From assembly GCF_002305875.1 (NCBI RefSeq), contig NZ_CP022098.1, positions 1,178,001-1,242,000 on the forward strand: a stretch of DNA of 64,000 bases. The letters run 5' to 3'. Origin of the DNA: Cystobacter fuscus (GTDB taxonomy: Bacteria; Myxococcota; Myxococcia; Myxococcales; Myxococcaceae). Position 1 is the first letter of the stretch. Each line of letters begins with the position of its first letter. The notes under the pieces are model-generated. The model was not told where the DNA came from. It ran no database searches and saw only the letters and a list, made by a program, of their open reading frames with translations. Made by a program: the position numbers and the translations under genes. Below are positions 36,381 through 44,843 of this stretch, piece by piece.

Positions 36381-36853
36381 CACGGCTCAACCGCCTTTTC
36401 TTCACGAGCGCTCCCCCCGCTGCCCTCCTGATCCGGCTGGCAGTGGGGGCCATCTTTCTGTCCGAGGGTATCCAGAAATTTCTCTTCCCGGACGCGCTGG
36501 GGGTGGGGCGCTTCGTGAAGATTGGAATCCCCTTCCCCCAGGTGATGGGACCCTTCGTCGGGGTTGTGGAGATGCTCTGCGGTCTCCTCATCCTCTTGGG
36601 GCTCCTCACGCGCCTGGCCGCCGTGCCGCTCATCATCGACATGCTGGTGGCGATTGCGACCACCAAAGTCCCGATCTTTCTCCAAGAGGGTTTCTGGAAG
36701 ATGGCCCACGAGGCCCGCACAGACTGGGCCATGCTGCTCGGCACTCTGTTCCTGCTGTTGACCGGGCCGGGACCTGTAGCGGTCGACTCACGGCTTTACC
36801 GCAAGCGGGTGCCCGGGGATGAGCGACACAGCCAACCCGATAGAACCTGCTGA
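36377..36853 (+). CDS. DoxX family membrane protein
   Basis: 158 residues with four hydrophobic helices. The DoxX pattern is clear: LLIRLAVGAIFLSEGIQKFLFP, MGPFVGVVEMLCGLLILLGL and WAMLLGTLFLLLTGPGP. DoxX proteins are small inner-membrane proteins linked to redox stress. It overlaps the hemerythrin-like gene by 4 nt, so the two are co-translated. Confidence 0.88.
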   Translation: MTRLNRLFFTSAPPAALLIRLAVGAIFLSEGIQKFLFPDALGVGRFVKIGIPFPQVMGPFVGVVEMLCGLLILLGLLTRLAAVPLIIDMLVAIATTKVPIFLQEGFWKMAHEARTDWAMLLGTLFLLLTGPGPVAVDSRLYRKRVPGDERHSQPDRTC

Positions 36854-36912
36854 GGCTCAGCGGGGGCGCCTGAAAGAAAATGCCAACCTCTCATCCATCC
36901 TTGCGCACGCAA

Positions 36913-37178
36913 CCAGTTTTCCACTTGGGCCACGAACGTTTTGCCCTTCGCGGCTCCGCTGGTGAATTTCAACGCATAACAGGCACAGGGCCAATCGCTC
37001 TCCGACTTGCCACTCAAGCGCGCGGCCGCGAATCCATACGACACGTTCGCATCCACAACCCACGGCTGAATGGTGGCGCCTCCGCAGAAACATCAGCTCC
37101 AGGAACAAGCAAGAGGACGAGCGCGGTCATGGCGATCGCCACTCGTCCGAGAGAAAATCCGTTGTGAGTATTTAGCAT
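36913..37178 (-). pseudogene. Eroded glycoside hydrolase family 45 (endoglucanase) gene
   Basis: An intact signal peptide is encoded from ATG 37178 (VAIAMTALVLLLVPGADVSA). About 35 codons in, a shift of frame is needed to read QPWVVDANVSYGFAAARLSG, then SESDWPCACYALKFTSG and GKTFVAQVEN. These are core GH45 segments (QPW-x-V, GFAA, CCACYxLTFTSGP, GKxMxVQ). The usual N-terminal catalytic piece (TTRYWDCCKPSC region) is missing and the match ends at 36913 where the rest should follow. The gene is therefore both internally deleted/frameshifted and truncated. Confidence 0.65.
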
Positions 37179-37374
37179 GTGAGTCTGTCTGAAGGTCAGG
37201 GGTGAGGACCTCGGAGGCCACCCCATCCCTACCCAGCGTTGTCCTTTATGAGAAGCGGGCGCAGGCGAGTCTGCTTCGCCTGGGGCCCTCGGAGGAGGCC
37301 CACCCGCAGCACCCGTGAGGGAGGGCCGCGTCCGGGGCTGGCCGGCGGAGCGCGCCTGTGCTCCGCTCGGGGCC

Positions 37375-37920
37375 ATGAGCTCTTCCTACCGACGTGCCCT
37401 GGACGCTCCCGAGGGGGAGCTGGTGGTCCTCTCGCGCTCCCTGGTGGAGGAGGTGGTGGTGGCCTCCCGGACGAGTCCCCGCCGGCGCATCATCCAGCCC
37501 TTCCACAAGAGCGACGCGGACCTGCTGCACCGGATGCTCAATGTCATCCAGCCGGACAGCTACGTGCGGCCGCACTGGCACCTGGAGCCGCCGAAGGCGG
37601 AGGCGTGGGTGTTGCTGCGCGGTGCGCTGGCGTTCTTCACCTTCGAGGAGGACGGGCTCGTGCGCGACTGTCTGTCATTGGAGGCGGGGGGCGAGAATTT
37701 CGGGGTGGATCTGGCGCCGGGCATCTTCCATGGGCTGGTCGCCCTGGCTCCGGACACCGTCATCTTCGAGGTGGAGAACGGGCCGTATGCCCCGGCCAAT
37801 GACAAGGCTTTCGCGGCCTGGGCTCCCGCCGAGGGCACGCCGGAGGCCGCGGGGTACCTCGCGTTCCTGCGCGAGGAGTTCCGGCGGAGGCCTCCGGAGC
37901 ATGCGGGCCGGCATTCATGA
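37375..37920 (+). CDS. WbuC family cupin-fold protein
   Basis: 181 residues. The cupin core with metal ligands is visible: VIQPDSYVRPHWHLEPPKAE (HxH and Glu), then a central beta region and GIFHGLVALAPDTVIFEV. This arrangement matches the WbuC family, named after a gene in O-antigen clusters; its chemistry is not established. The start ATG 37375 follows noise-like sequence in the same frame. The gene is convergent with the small Cys-rich lipoprotein gene. Confidence 0.85.
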   Translation: MSSSYRRALDAPEGELVVLSRSLVEEVVVASRTSPRRRIIQPFHKSDADLLHRMLNVIQPDSYVRPHWHLEPPKAEAWVLLRGALAFFTFEEDGLVRDCLSLEAGGENFGVDLAPGIFHGLVALAPDTVIFEVENGPYAPANDKAFAAWAPAEGTPEAAGYLAFLREEFRRRPPEHAGRHS

Positions 37921-37940
37921 CGGCCCTGGGAAACGGAGAT

Positions 37941-37966
37941 GGGCCAGGAGCGTCAACTCCTGGCCC
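37941..37966. terminator. Bidirectional hairpin between convergent genes
   Basis: A perfect 10-bp stem GGGCCAGGAG/CTCCTGGCCC with a 6-nt loop lies between the WbuC gene and the convergent Cys-rich lipoprotein gene. No T-tract is present. Confidence 0.5.
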
Positions 37967-38022
37967 TGGCTACCGTGACGGAGCGCCGCCATGCGAGCGC
38001 GGCTTGTCACGATTGCCTGCGA

Positions 38023-38337
38023 TCACGTCGCGGGCTGGCAATCAATAGCGACTTCGCAGAAGGAGTTCCCGCCGACCGTGAAGCACTTCGATTTGGGGTG
38101 GCACCAGGTATCACCGCACGGCGCATCCGGAGTTGCGCAGTACCAGCCGTTCCACCCCTCGTACTGGCAACAAATGCCAGTGCCGCAAGCAGACGTGTAA
38201 CCAGGGCAGGTACCCAGAGCGGACTCCTTCTTGCCCAGCTCGGAGCTATCAAGCTCAGGTTCCAGCTCGGTTCCACCACAGCCCACCGCGAACGCCAGGC
38301 CCGCCACGAACACCAGGGACTTCAAGCCACGCATCAT
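38023..38337 (-). CDS. Small cysteine-rich lipoprotein
   Basis: About 104 residues. The signal peptide ends in the lipobox FAVGC. The mature part holds ten cysteines in a compact pattern (CPGYTSACGTGICCQYEG, WYCATPDAPCGDTWC, KCFTVGGNSFC, DCQPAT), as in secreted disulfide-rich myxobacterial proteins. Function is unknown. AGGAG precedes the ATG pair at 38337/38334. Confidence 0.7.
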   Translation of the reverse strand: MMRGLKSLVFVAGLAFAVGCGGTELEPELDSSELGKKESALGTCPGYTSACGTGICCQYEGWNGWYCATPDAPCGDTWCHPKSKCFTVGGNSFCEVAIDCQPAT

Positions 38338-38535
38338 CAATACTCCTCGTTTTCAGGGAAATGTCCGAACACACCGGCCCACGCCCCGATGACTGCGGGG
38401 GCGATAGCCGGTTGCAAGGGTAACACCAATTGTTCGGTTACGGACAATCCCCTGGAGGCACTGACTCCCGCGTTCGGAGGCCTCGGGCTGGGTGCCGTTT
38501 TTTGGCAGCGGAGTGATGAATCGCGGCGGTCCGGC

Positions 38536-38895
38536 TCAAGCCGCGTCGAATTGCACCACCAGCCGGTTCGGGAAGGGGCCCTCGAACTTCATCCGTCCCT
38601 CGCCTCCGGGCGCGCGCCGCAGGTTGCGCAGGCATAGCAGGCTCCCGAGCACCTCGGGCAGGACGAGGTGGTTGATGCGTTCTCCGTAGCAGGTATGCAA
38701 TCCCCGGCCGAAGTGCATGTAGCCCTGGGCTGGCCGGTCCACCCGGTACTCGTCCGGCTCCTGCATCACCTCAGGGTCGAACATCGCCGAGAGTGTCGAG
38801 GCGATGACGAGCGTGCCCTTCGGAATCTGCATCTCCCGGTCCGTTCCCCGGGCGAGCACGTAGTCCTCGTGGCACGTGCGCATGAGGAGGGGATT
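38536..38895 (-). pseudogene. Cytochrome P450, C-terminal fragment
   Basis: About 120 residues of a P450, from NPLLMRTCHEDYVLARG to the natural C-terminus. The heme-thiolate loop FGRGLHTCYGER is intact, and the ERR-triad region and meander (MFDPEVMQEPDEYRVDRP) are present. Everything N-terminal to the K-helix region is missing: at 38896 the frame enters the IS91-like terminus. The fragment has no start of its own. Confidence 0.85.
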
Positions 38896-39377
38896 GCGTA
38901 TAGGCGGGAGAGAGGCGATGTTGAGGGTGAGGGCTGGCGCACAGGAGCCGAGGAGGGCCGCTGATGGGGCCGCCCGAGCAGTAAGCCAGGCTGGTGGAGA
39001 AGCCGCGCAGCCCCTTGGGAGACACGTCGGCCCAGGCCGCCTTCGCATGAGGTGCGAGGCAGGGGACTGACTCTCCTGGCTGGGGCGGCTTGAGCCTCAA
39101 CACCACGGGGGTTGTGGGGGCCCTCGCGCCGGGGCCAGCCCCGCACCTGCCGTGGCCAGGCCCAGGTGCTCCAGAATCGCTCGCACTCCACCCCCTCCCT
39201 TCACGTCCGCCAGCACCCGACGCCTGCCTCCACACCTCACGCAGACGAACACGTCGAAGTCGAACGTCCTCTTGAGCATCTCTGCCTGGTCCACTCGCGG
39301 CGTCTTCTCCTTCATCGGCTCCTTCCTGGCCGCTACCTCAAGCCTCGCGCTCGCCTCCTCCGCACCTGCTTGAGGGA
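38896..39377 (-). mobile_element. IS91-like element fragment 2 (terminus plus transposase C-terminus)
   Basis: Starts with GCGTATAGGCGGGAG, followed by about 200 bp of non-coding sequence. The minus strand then encodes the C-terminal 93 residues of an IS91-type transposase (39097-39377), including [28 protein letters not shown] and LAPARGPPQ. The fragment ends at LPQAG, the same internal point as the copy at 60661-60945. It truncates a P450 gene. Confidence 0.75.
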
Positions 39378-39512
39378 GCCAGGTATCCGCCGACAACCGG
39401 CGGCCCGTCTTCCCAGGTCCGTTACTTGCTTCATCGAAAGGAGCCCCTACGCTCCGCCCGCCATCCGCGCCGACGCGGCATGGTTCATTTCCATCCAGAC
39501 ACAGGACTGTCA

Positions 39513-41912
39513 ATGAAACGCCATCTGAACCAGAGGATGCTCTGGCTCGTGAGCTGCCTCCTATTGGCCGCCATGGGGTGTACCCAGAATCCCGAGTCGC
39601 AGGAGCCCACGGGCGACGTGCAATTCGTGAATTCCGTTCCACAGGCCCTCACCGGTGACAATGTCACGCGGGTCGTGGTCACCCTCACCGCGCCCGACCT
39701 CGCCGCCAGATCCCTCTCGCTCACCCGGATGGAGGGGACCTGGAGCGGGACCATGTACCGCATCCCCGCGGGTCCCAACCGGACCTTCACCGCCGAAGCC
39801 TTCGACGCGACCGGCGTGCTGCGCTTCCGGGGAGAGGCCATGGGAGTCCCCATCACGGAGGGCTCGACACAGGTGGTGGCCCTCACCCTCCAGACGGTGG
39901 CTTCCACCGGAGACGTGTTCGACAACACGGCGCCCTGCATCGACTCACTCATTGCCTCGGCCAGCCAGGTGCTTCCAGGAGGCAGCGTGAGCCTGATCGC
40001 CACCGCCCACGACCCGGATCCCACCGACACGCTCACCTACTCCTGGAGCGCCACCGCCGGTAGCTTCAGCGCCAGCTCCTCCACGTCCACCACGTGGACG
40101 GCCCCCGCGACGGCGGGCGACATCACCGTGACGCTGACCGTCACGGACTCCCGCGGCGCATCGTCCTCCATCAGTGTGGTGATCACCGTCATCAACACGA
40201 CTCCGGGCCCGGGTTATGGCAACGCCGAGGTACGCGTGAGCTTCAACAGCTCGCCCACCGTGCAGCGCATCACCACGTCGCACTCACCCGTGGCAGTGGG
40301 CGGCACGGCCACCCTCACGGTGACCGCGGTGGATGCCGAGGCTCACTCCTTGTCCTACGCCTGGAGTTCCACCTGCCCAGGCACGTGGACGGACTCGAAT
40401 CTGGCCACCGCCCAGTTCACTCCGAGCGCCGCGCCCGCGGGGGAGCCCTGCGGCAACTGCCCCGTCACCGTCATCGTCACGGATTCCGCGGGTGGCCGCA
40501 CGCCGGGCACCTTGCGCCTCTGCGTGGGCAACGGCCCCGTGGTGAGCTTTCCTCCGCGCATCGTCCTTACCCACCAGTCCGCCAGCTCCGTGTCGGGCGG
40601 GGGGTCCGTCGTGTTGCGCGTGGTGGCCGAGGACGGTGATGGGAGCGCGCTCTCTTTCTCGTGGGCCGCGAGCAGCGGAGCGCTGGGCGCGCGTGTGAAC
40701 AGCCTTTCCTCGAGCGAGGTCGTTTGGACGGCCCCCACGTGCTCGCCCGTGGGTGGTCCGCCGAGCATCACCGTTACCGTGACCAACACCCGGGGGTTCA
40801 CCGCCTCGCACACCTTCTACGTTCCGGTGGTGAGCGGCACGGACTGCGGCACGGGCAACGGGGACGGTGGCACGGGCAACGGGGACGGCGGCACGGGCAA
40901 CGGGGACGGCGGCACCGATCCGTCGACACCTGGAACGGTCGCTCTGTGGACGCCCACCGGTCACCTGCTCGCCGGCCGGTATTTCCAATCGGCGACCTTG
41001 CTGCCTTCCGGCAAGGTGTTGGTCATTGGCGGATATAACAATACCTATCCCCTGGCCTCGGCGGAGCTCTACGACCCGGCCACGGGGAGTTGGTCTTCCG
41101 CGAGGAACATGGCCCAGGCACGTGCCCTTCATTCAGTGACACTGCTGCCCTCTGGCAAGGTGCTGGTCATCGGGGGCAACGGCAGTAGAGATGGCTACCC
41201 TGTCGGCCTCAACTCGGTGGAAATCTACGATCCGGCCAAGAACACCTGGTCTTCGGCGGCGCCGATGACCTTCGCGCGCTACAGCCACACGGCGACGCGG
41301 CTCCCCAACGGCAAGGTTCTGGTCATCGGAGGCGCTGCCTCCTCGTACGGCGGAGACATTCCGGAACTCTATGACCCGGCGACGAATAGCTGGCTCCCGG
41401 TGTCGACCATGAATAGCAGTAGCCGCTTCGGCCATTTCGCCTTCCTGCAATCCACCGGCAACGTGTTGGTCCTGGGTGGAGGAACACCAGCCGTCGAGCG
41501 CTACGATCCGTCGCTCGACTCCTGGACGATCGCAACCGGCTTCACGGACTCCTGGAGCTACGCCCAGCTCCTGGCCAGTGGACGGGTGCTCCTGGCCTCG
41601 GGTAGTGGCCTCTCGTTGTACGACCCGGTGCTTTACACCCAGACGCCCGTTGGCAACCTGCTCCAGACTCGCAGCTACCATGCGGTGACGAGGCTCAACT
41701 CTGGCAAGCTGCTCGTGACGGGAGGATCCAGCAGCACCTCCATCCTTTCGGAGCTTTTCGATCCATCGACGGGTCTCTCCGCCTATACCACGAGCATGCC
41801 CGAGAGCCGGTACGCCCACACGGCGACCCTGCTCCCCAATGGCAAGGTGCTGGTCACGGGAGGGTACTGGTCAGTTCAAGGCCTCACCAGTTCCGTCATC
41901 TACACGCCATGA
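39513..41912 (+). CDS. Kelch-repeat lipoprotein with Ig/PKD-like modules
   Basis: 799 residues. The lipoprotein signal is MLWLVSCLLLAAMGC. After it come several Ig/PKD-like beta modules (residues about 130-420), for example SYSWSATAGSFSA and VDAEAHSLSYAWSSTC. A Gly/Asn/Asp linker with three 21-nt DNA repeats (GTGNGDG units near residue 450) precedes a C-terminal Kelch propeller of about six blades (SATLLPSGKVLVIGG, ELYDPATGSWS and similar). It is probably an outer-membrane surface protein for binding or recognition. The start follows the IS91-like scar by about 135 bp, and the upstream promoter may have been affected. Confidence 0.82.
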   Translation: MKRHLNQRMLWLVSCLLLAAMGCTQNPESQEPTGDVQFVNSVPQALTGDNVTRVVVTLTAPDLAARSLSLTRMEGTWSGTMYRIPAGPNRTFTAEAFDATGVLRFRGEAMGVPITEGSTQVVALTLQTVASTGDVFDNTAPCIDSLIASASQVLPGGSVSLIATAHDPDPTDTLTYSWSATAGSFSASSSTSTTWTAPATAGDITVTLTVTDSRGASSSISVVITVINTTPGPGYGNAEVRVSFNSSPTVQRITTSHSPVAVGGTATLTVTAVDAEAHSLSYAWSSTCPGTWTDSNLATAQFTPSAAPAGEPCGNCPVTVIVTDSAGGRTPGTLRLCVGNGPVVSFPPRIVLTHQSASSVSGGGSVVLRVVAEDGDGSALSFSWAASSGALGARVNSLSSSEVVWTAPTCSPVGGPPSITVTVTNTRGFTASHTFYVPVVSGTDCGTGNGDGGTGNGDGGTGNGDGGTDPSTPGTVALWTPTGHLLAGRYFQSATLLPSGKVLVIGGYNNTYPLASAELYDPATGSWSSARNMAQARALHSVTLLPSGKVLVIGGNGSRDGYPVGLNSVEIYDPAKNTWSSAAPMTFARYSHTATRLPNGKVLVIGGAASSYGGDIPELYDPATNSWLPVSTMNSSSRFGHFAFLQSTGNVLVLGGGTPAVERYDPSLDSWTIATGFTDSWSYAQLLASGRVLLASGSGLSLYDPVLYTQTPVGNLLQTRSYHAVTRLNSGKLLVTGGSSSTSILSELFDPSTGLSAYTTSMPESRYAHTATLLPNGKVLVTGGYWSVQGLTSSVIYTP

Positions 41913-41945
41913 GCCACCCGCCATGCGTGTGAAGTGAAGAACCCG

Positions 41946-41991
41946 CCGGGCTCGTCGTGCGCCCCTTCTGACCGAGCACGACGAGGCCCGG
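41946..41991. terminator. Bidirectional terminator-like hairpin
   Basis: CCGGGCTCGTCGTGC pairs with GCACGACGAGGCCCGG (one bulged base) across a 15-nt loop. It lies between the Kelch lipoprotein gene and convergent minus-strand genes. Confidence 0.65.
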
Positions 41992-41998
41992 TGAGCGC

Positions 41999-42175
41999 TC
42001 ACGAAGAGTGCTCCGAAACGGTGCGCGAGCAGGCCCCAACACAACCGGACATGCCCACGAGTCGGGCGCCCGGAGGGCAGGGGGGCAAGGCGGAGAACGT
42101 CTCGCGCAGGTGGGCCTCCACGCGGGCCCGGTCCTCGGCGGTCAGTGGATCCGACGTCACGTAGCGCTCGGTCAT
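41999..42175 (-). CDS. Short hypothetical protein
   Basis: 58 residues from ATG 42175 (MTERYVTSDPLTAEDRARVE, then LRETFSALPPC...). Coding-like codon choice continues upstream without a start (GRVSFCHSFDVGSV), so it may be the C-terminal end of a broken gene or have a non-standard start. It follows the lipoprotein gene at 42271 on the same strand. No family recognised. Confidence 0.4.
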   Translation of the reverse strand: MTERYVTSDPLTAEDRARVEAHLRETFSALPPCPPGARLVGMSGCVGACSRTVSEHSS

Positions 42176-42270
42176 GCGCACCGAGCCCACGTCGAAGCTG
42201 TGGCAGAAGGACACACGGCCCTGGGTGTCGCCGTCGCCGTTCCGGCGGCGGCGTGCGTCGCCTGGGGGCC

Positions 42271-42804
42271 CTACTTCAAGGCATCCTGGCCGACGTTCAC
42301 CAGGCCGCCGCCCAGCGCGTTCATGTTGCGATTGCGATCGGCGCGATCCTGGCTGACCTCCCCCAGGGTCTTCACGGTGATCGCCTTGCCGCGCACCGTG
42401 GCCGTGCGCTTCTTGTAGATGAGGATGTTGAGGGAATCTGTCTCGTGGGCCACGACATAGATGCCATCCGTCTTCGGCGTGCTCTTCACCGCGTTGGCCG
42501 CCGCCGCCCGCACAAGCGGATCCGTCACCGCGCCGCCCCGGCCCGTGATGGTGCCGATGAGCGTGCCCACGCCCTCCAGCGCGCCGCCGTCCTCGGCGCC
42601 CCAGCAGATGAAGAGGACCACGCACTGATAGGTCGCCGCGCCCGTGATCTCCGCGCCCCAGTCGAACCCCACCTCCTGAGGACGGTTCCACACGGAGGCG
42701 GGCTCCGCGCGGTTGGAGAGACCCGCGTCCATGTACGCCCGACCGCCAGTGGCACAGCCCGTGGTGACCGCCAGGAAGATCGCAAGGGCACTCAGTCGAA
42801 ACAT
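42271..42804 (-). CDS. Hypothetical lipoprotein
   Basis: 177 residues. The signal peptide LSALAIFLAVTTGC marks a lipoprotein. The mature protein has a Gly-rich hydrophobic middle (GGALEGVGTLIGTITGRGGA) and a C-terminal strand region (TDGIYVVAHETDSLNILIYKKRTATV). No family recognised. TGAGGAG lies before ATG 42804. Confidence 0.65.
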   Translation of the reverse strand: MFRLSALAIFLAVTTGCATGGRAYMDAGLSNRAEPASVWNRPQEVGFDWGAEITGAATYQCVVLFICWGAEDGGALEGVGTLIGTITGRGGAVTDPLVRAAAANAVKSTPKTDGIYVVAHETDSLNILIYKKRTATVRGKAITVKTLGEVSQDRADRNRNMNALGGGLVNVGQDALK

Positions 42805-42930
42805 TCAGCACTCCTCATGTGGGGTGGAACAGCAGGTGCGCTCCTAGTGCGGCTGGGGCCCGAAGTGGAGTGAAAAACGCGTTTGGGTACACGCTCCTGG
42901 GACATGATTTCCAGGATTCGAGGACAGCGC

Positions 42931-43188
42931 ATGGCGACGCGCATGGGAGAGCCCACGGGCACACGTGCCGATGGCGCGCCATCAGGAGGAGCGGACGGTG
43001 GCCTCTCGGCAGACGGCCGGGTTCATCCTACCACCCTGACGGCCCTTGGCCTCGAGGCCCTCGCCTACCTCCTGCGGGAGGCCCAGGAGCATGCTCGCGA
43101 CAAGGCCTCCCTCTCTGGGGTCGTGGACGAGGCGCTGCAGCAACTGGCCCGCTCTCGCGGGTGGCAGCCCTCCGCAGGCCAGCAATGA
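42931..43188 (+). CDS. Small hypothetical protein
   Basis: 85 residues. The first 35 are Gly/Ala-rich; the rest is a helical segment (LTALGLEALAYLLREAQEH, then LSGVVDEALQQLARSRGW). GAGGACA lies before ATG 42931. No domain recognised; it could bind nucleic acid or a protein partner. Confidence 0.5.
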   Translation: MATRMGEPTGTRADGAPSGGADGGLSADGRVHPTTLTALGLEALAYLLREAQEHARDKASLSGVVDEALQQLARSRGWQPSAGQQ

Positions 43189-43328
43189 ACATGCTCAGCC
43201 ACGCAGTGGGGGGACTCGGCATGTAGCCGAGTACACAGAGAGGCGGATCGCCCCCTCCTCCCCTTCCCTCTTTAGGCGGAGGCGGAGCCGGGACGCAGCC
43301 TCGTGACAGGCGGCATCCTGGCAGCTCG

Positions 43329-43549
43329 CTAAAAACCACATCTGACAGGCGAGCTACTTGCTATATCCCCCCAAGCCCAGACAGAGCCATCGGAGCGCTG
43401 AGTCAGAGAGTGAGCAAACCCAGCAGTCAAAACCACAACACCAGAAAGACCATTCACTCGCACAGGCATCGCGCGAACAATCGTAGAACCATCACCCAAC
43501 TCGCCAGACGAATTGCTCCCCCAAGCCCAGACATTTCCATCGAAATCCA
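43329..43549 (-). pseudogene. RCC1-repeat protein fragment
   Basis: About 70 residues with two RCC1 (regulator of chromosome condensation) repeat units: GNVWAWGSNSSGELGDGST and GFAHSLTQRSDGSVWAWG. In myxobacteria such proteins are long secreted beta-propellers. The upstream part is cut off at 43550 by an IS91-like terminus, and the downstream end runs into a stop soon after. Confidence 0.7.
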
Positions 43550-43718
43550 GCATAGGAGGGATAGAGGCGATGTAGAGGGGGAGGGCTGGTGCAGAGGGGC
43601 CGAGGAGGGCCGCAGACGGGGCCGCCCGAGCAGTAAGCCAGGCTGGTGGAGAGGCCGCGCAGCCCCTTGGGAGACACGTCGGCCCAGGCCGCCTTCCCAT
43701 GAGGTGCGCGGCAGGTGC
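43550..43718. mobile_element. IS91-like terminus stub 3
   Basis: GCATAGGAGGGATAGAGGCG, then the GC-rich non-coding part shared with the copies at 38896 and 52365 (for example CAGTAAGCCAGGCTGGTGGA and CCCTTGGGAGACACGTCGG). No transposase coding sequence is left. It truncates the RCC1 fragment. Confidence 0.65.
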
Positions 43719-43949
43719 CTGCGCATGGACAGGCAGCGGCGGATCGTCCTGGGGCCGGATGTGCCGCTCCTGGAGGACTCGGAGGGACAGGGAGCCCCGG
43801 TGCAGGTACGAACGCTGGTGCAAGACCATTGGAAGCGCCAGGCACACGGGCCCGGGCTGGCCGAGCGCAAGCTCATCTGGATTCAGCCCTACTGGCGGGG
43901 GCCGGATGCTGTGCCGCCACCGTCACCCGCGAAGCACGTGCTGGTGTAG
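43719..43949 (+). pseudogene. C-terminal remnant of an unrecognised protein
   Basis: The plus frame from about 43719 reads 76 coding-like residues (DRQRRIVLGPDVPLLED, VRTLVQDHWKRQAHGPGLA, RKLIWIQPYWRGPDA) and stops at 43949. The composition and WIQPYWRG ending look like the tail of a real protein, but there is no start and the left side is the IS91-like stub. Confidence 0.45.
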
Positions 43950-43959
43950 CTGGGCTTTC

Positions 43960-44184
43960 TCAGCCTGACTTCCCAAGAGCGCCGTTGTCGGCCCTGGCGG
44001 CCCACCATGCCAGCTCGTGGAGTGCCACGCGCAGGTCGAGGTCGGGAAACCGTGCCATCGCCCTGGGTATGAGCAAAGACAGAATGTGCAACATGGCCGT
44101 CTGAATCGTCGTGCCATTGTTGGTTGCATATTCCCGGGCCTCTTCGACGCACTCGAGGCAATAGTCATCCCATGTCTGGCTCAT
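43960..44184 (-). CDS. Small hypothetical protein
   Basis: 74 residues (MSQTWDDYCLECVEEAREYA, TIQTAMLHILSLLIPRAMARF, HELAWWAARAD). It is helical, with two Cys near the N-terminus and no signal peptide. The ATG at 44184 overlaps the stop of the preceding lipoprotein gene (ATGA). It is the last gene of a four-gene minus-strand set that starts with a methyltransferase. Confidence 0.6.
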   Translation of the reverse strand: MSQTWDDYCLECVEEAREYATNNGTTIQTAMLHILSLLIPRAMARFPDLDLRVALHELAWWAARADNGALGKSG

Positions 44185-44843
44185 CGTTTCTTCCCCTTGT
44201 TCGCGATGTCCCAGACGCTTGTGACGGCGTTCCAAATCTTCTCGGGACTGCGCTTGCCCGGGCGTGTGTTTCGACATGCGTATGCCAGGAAGTTTTGTAT
44301 TTCGTCCATTGCACCCTCGATGCGGCCCCGTCGCGGAGTAGACGTGGCCGTGGTCAGCGCTTTGTTCCAACAGTATGTATAGAGCCGTGCGATGACGCAC
44401 CTCCGGTCGTCGAATGAGAGTTCCATGAGTGGCCTCATCTGGCCTTCGCTCTTCAAGAGCTGGTTGATGTTGTGCGCACAGAAGGGCGCTTCAAGATTGC
44501 TGTCGTCTGAAGCAGGCAACGGCAGTTCGACGTCCGCGACAGTGGGGTACTTTGTCGTCGAGTTCCTCACTTCGTCCGCCGCCCAAAGCCCTGGAGCTGG
44601 GTCTGTTGGGTCCACCGGCAACACGCGCTTGTTCGGCGAACGCTCCACCTGAGACTCTGGCGCTTGCAAGGGCATGCCAAGCGGAGACGCCCCGGCCCCC
44701 GCGGGGGTGTAACGTGGCTGAGGAAAGGATGGTGGGGGCGCAGGTAACACGACGGGCACTGCTTGGGCCTGGTTGAGCACTGTCGGGCTCCCAGCACAGC
44801 CCGCGAGCGCGAGCACCAACGCCCCGATCAACTTCTTCAGCAT
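44181..44843 (-). CDS. Hypothetical lipoprotein
   Basis: 220 residues. The lipoprotein signal is LIGALVLALAGC. A Pro-rich linker (PVVLPAPPPSFPQPRY) is followed by a helical C-terminal region with paired Cys (FCAHNINQLL, RCVIARLYTYCWN, YACRN). No family recognised. CCAGGAGG precedes ATG 44843, and the gene overlaps both neighbours. Confidence 0.65.
   Translation of the reverse strand: MLKKLIGALVLALAGCAGSPTVLNQAQAVPVVLPAPPPSFPQPRYTPAGAGASPLGMPLQAPESQVERSPNKRVLPVDPTDPAPGLWAADEVRNSTTKYPTVADVELPLPASDDSNLEAPFCAHNINQLLKSEGQMRPLMELSFDDRRCVIARLYTYCWNKALTTATSTPRRGRIEGAMDEIQNFLAYACRNTRPGKRSPEKIWNAVTSVWDIANKGKKR

Noticed and set aside
40854-40920. 21-nt tandem repeat as a CRISPR-like array
   Set aside because: Three in-frame repeats encode a Gly/Asn/Asp linker within the Kelch lipoprotein; no spacers.
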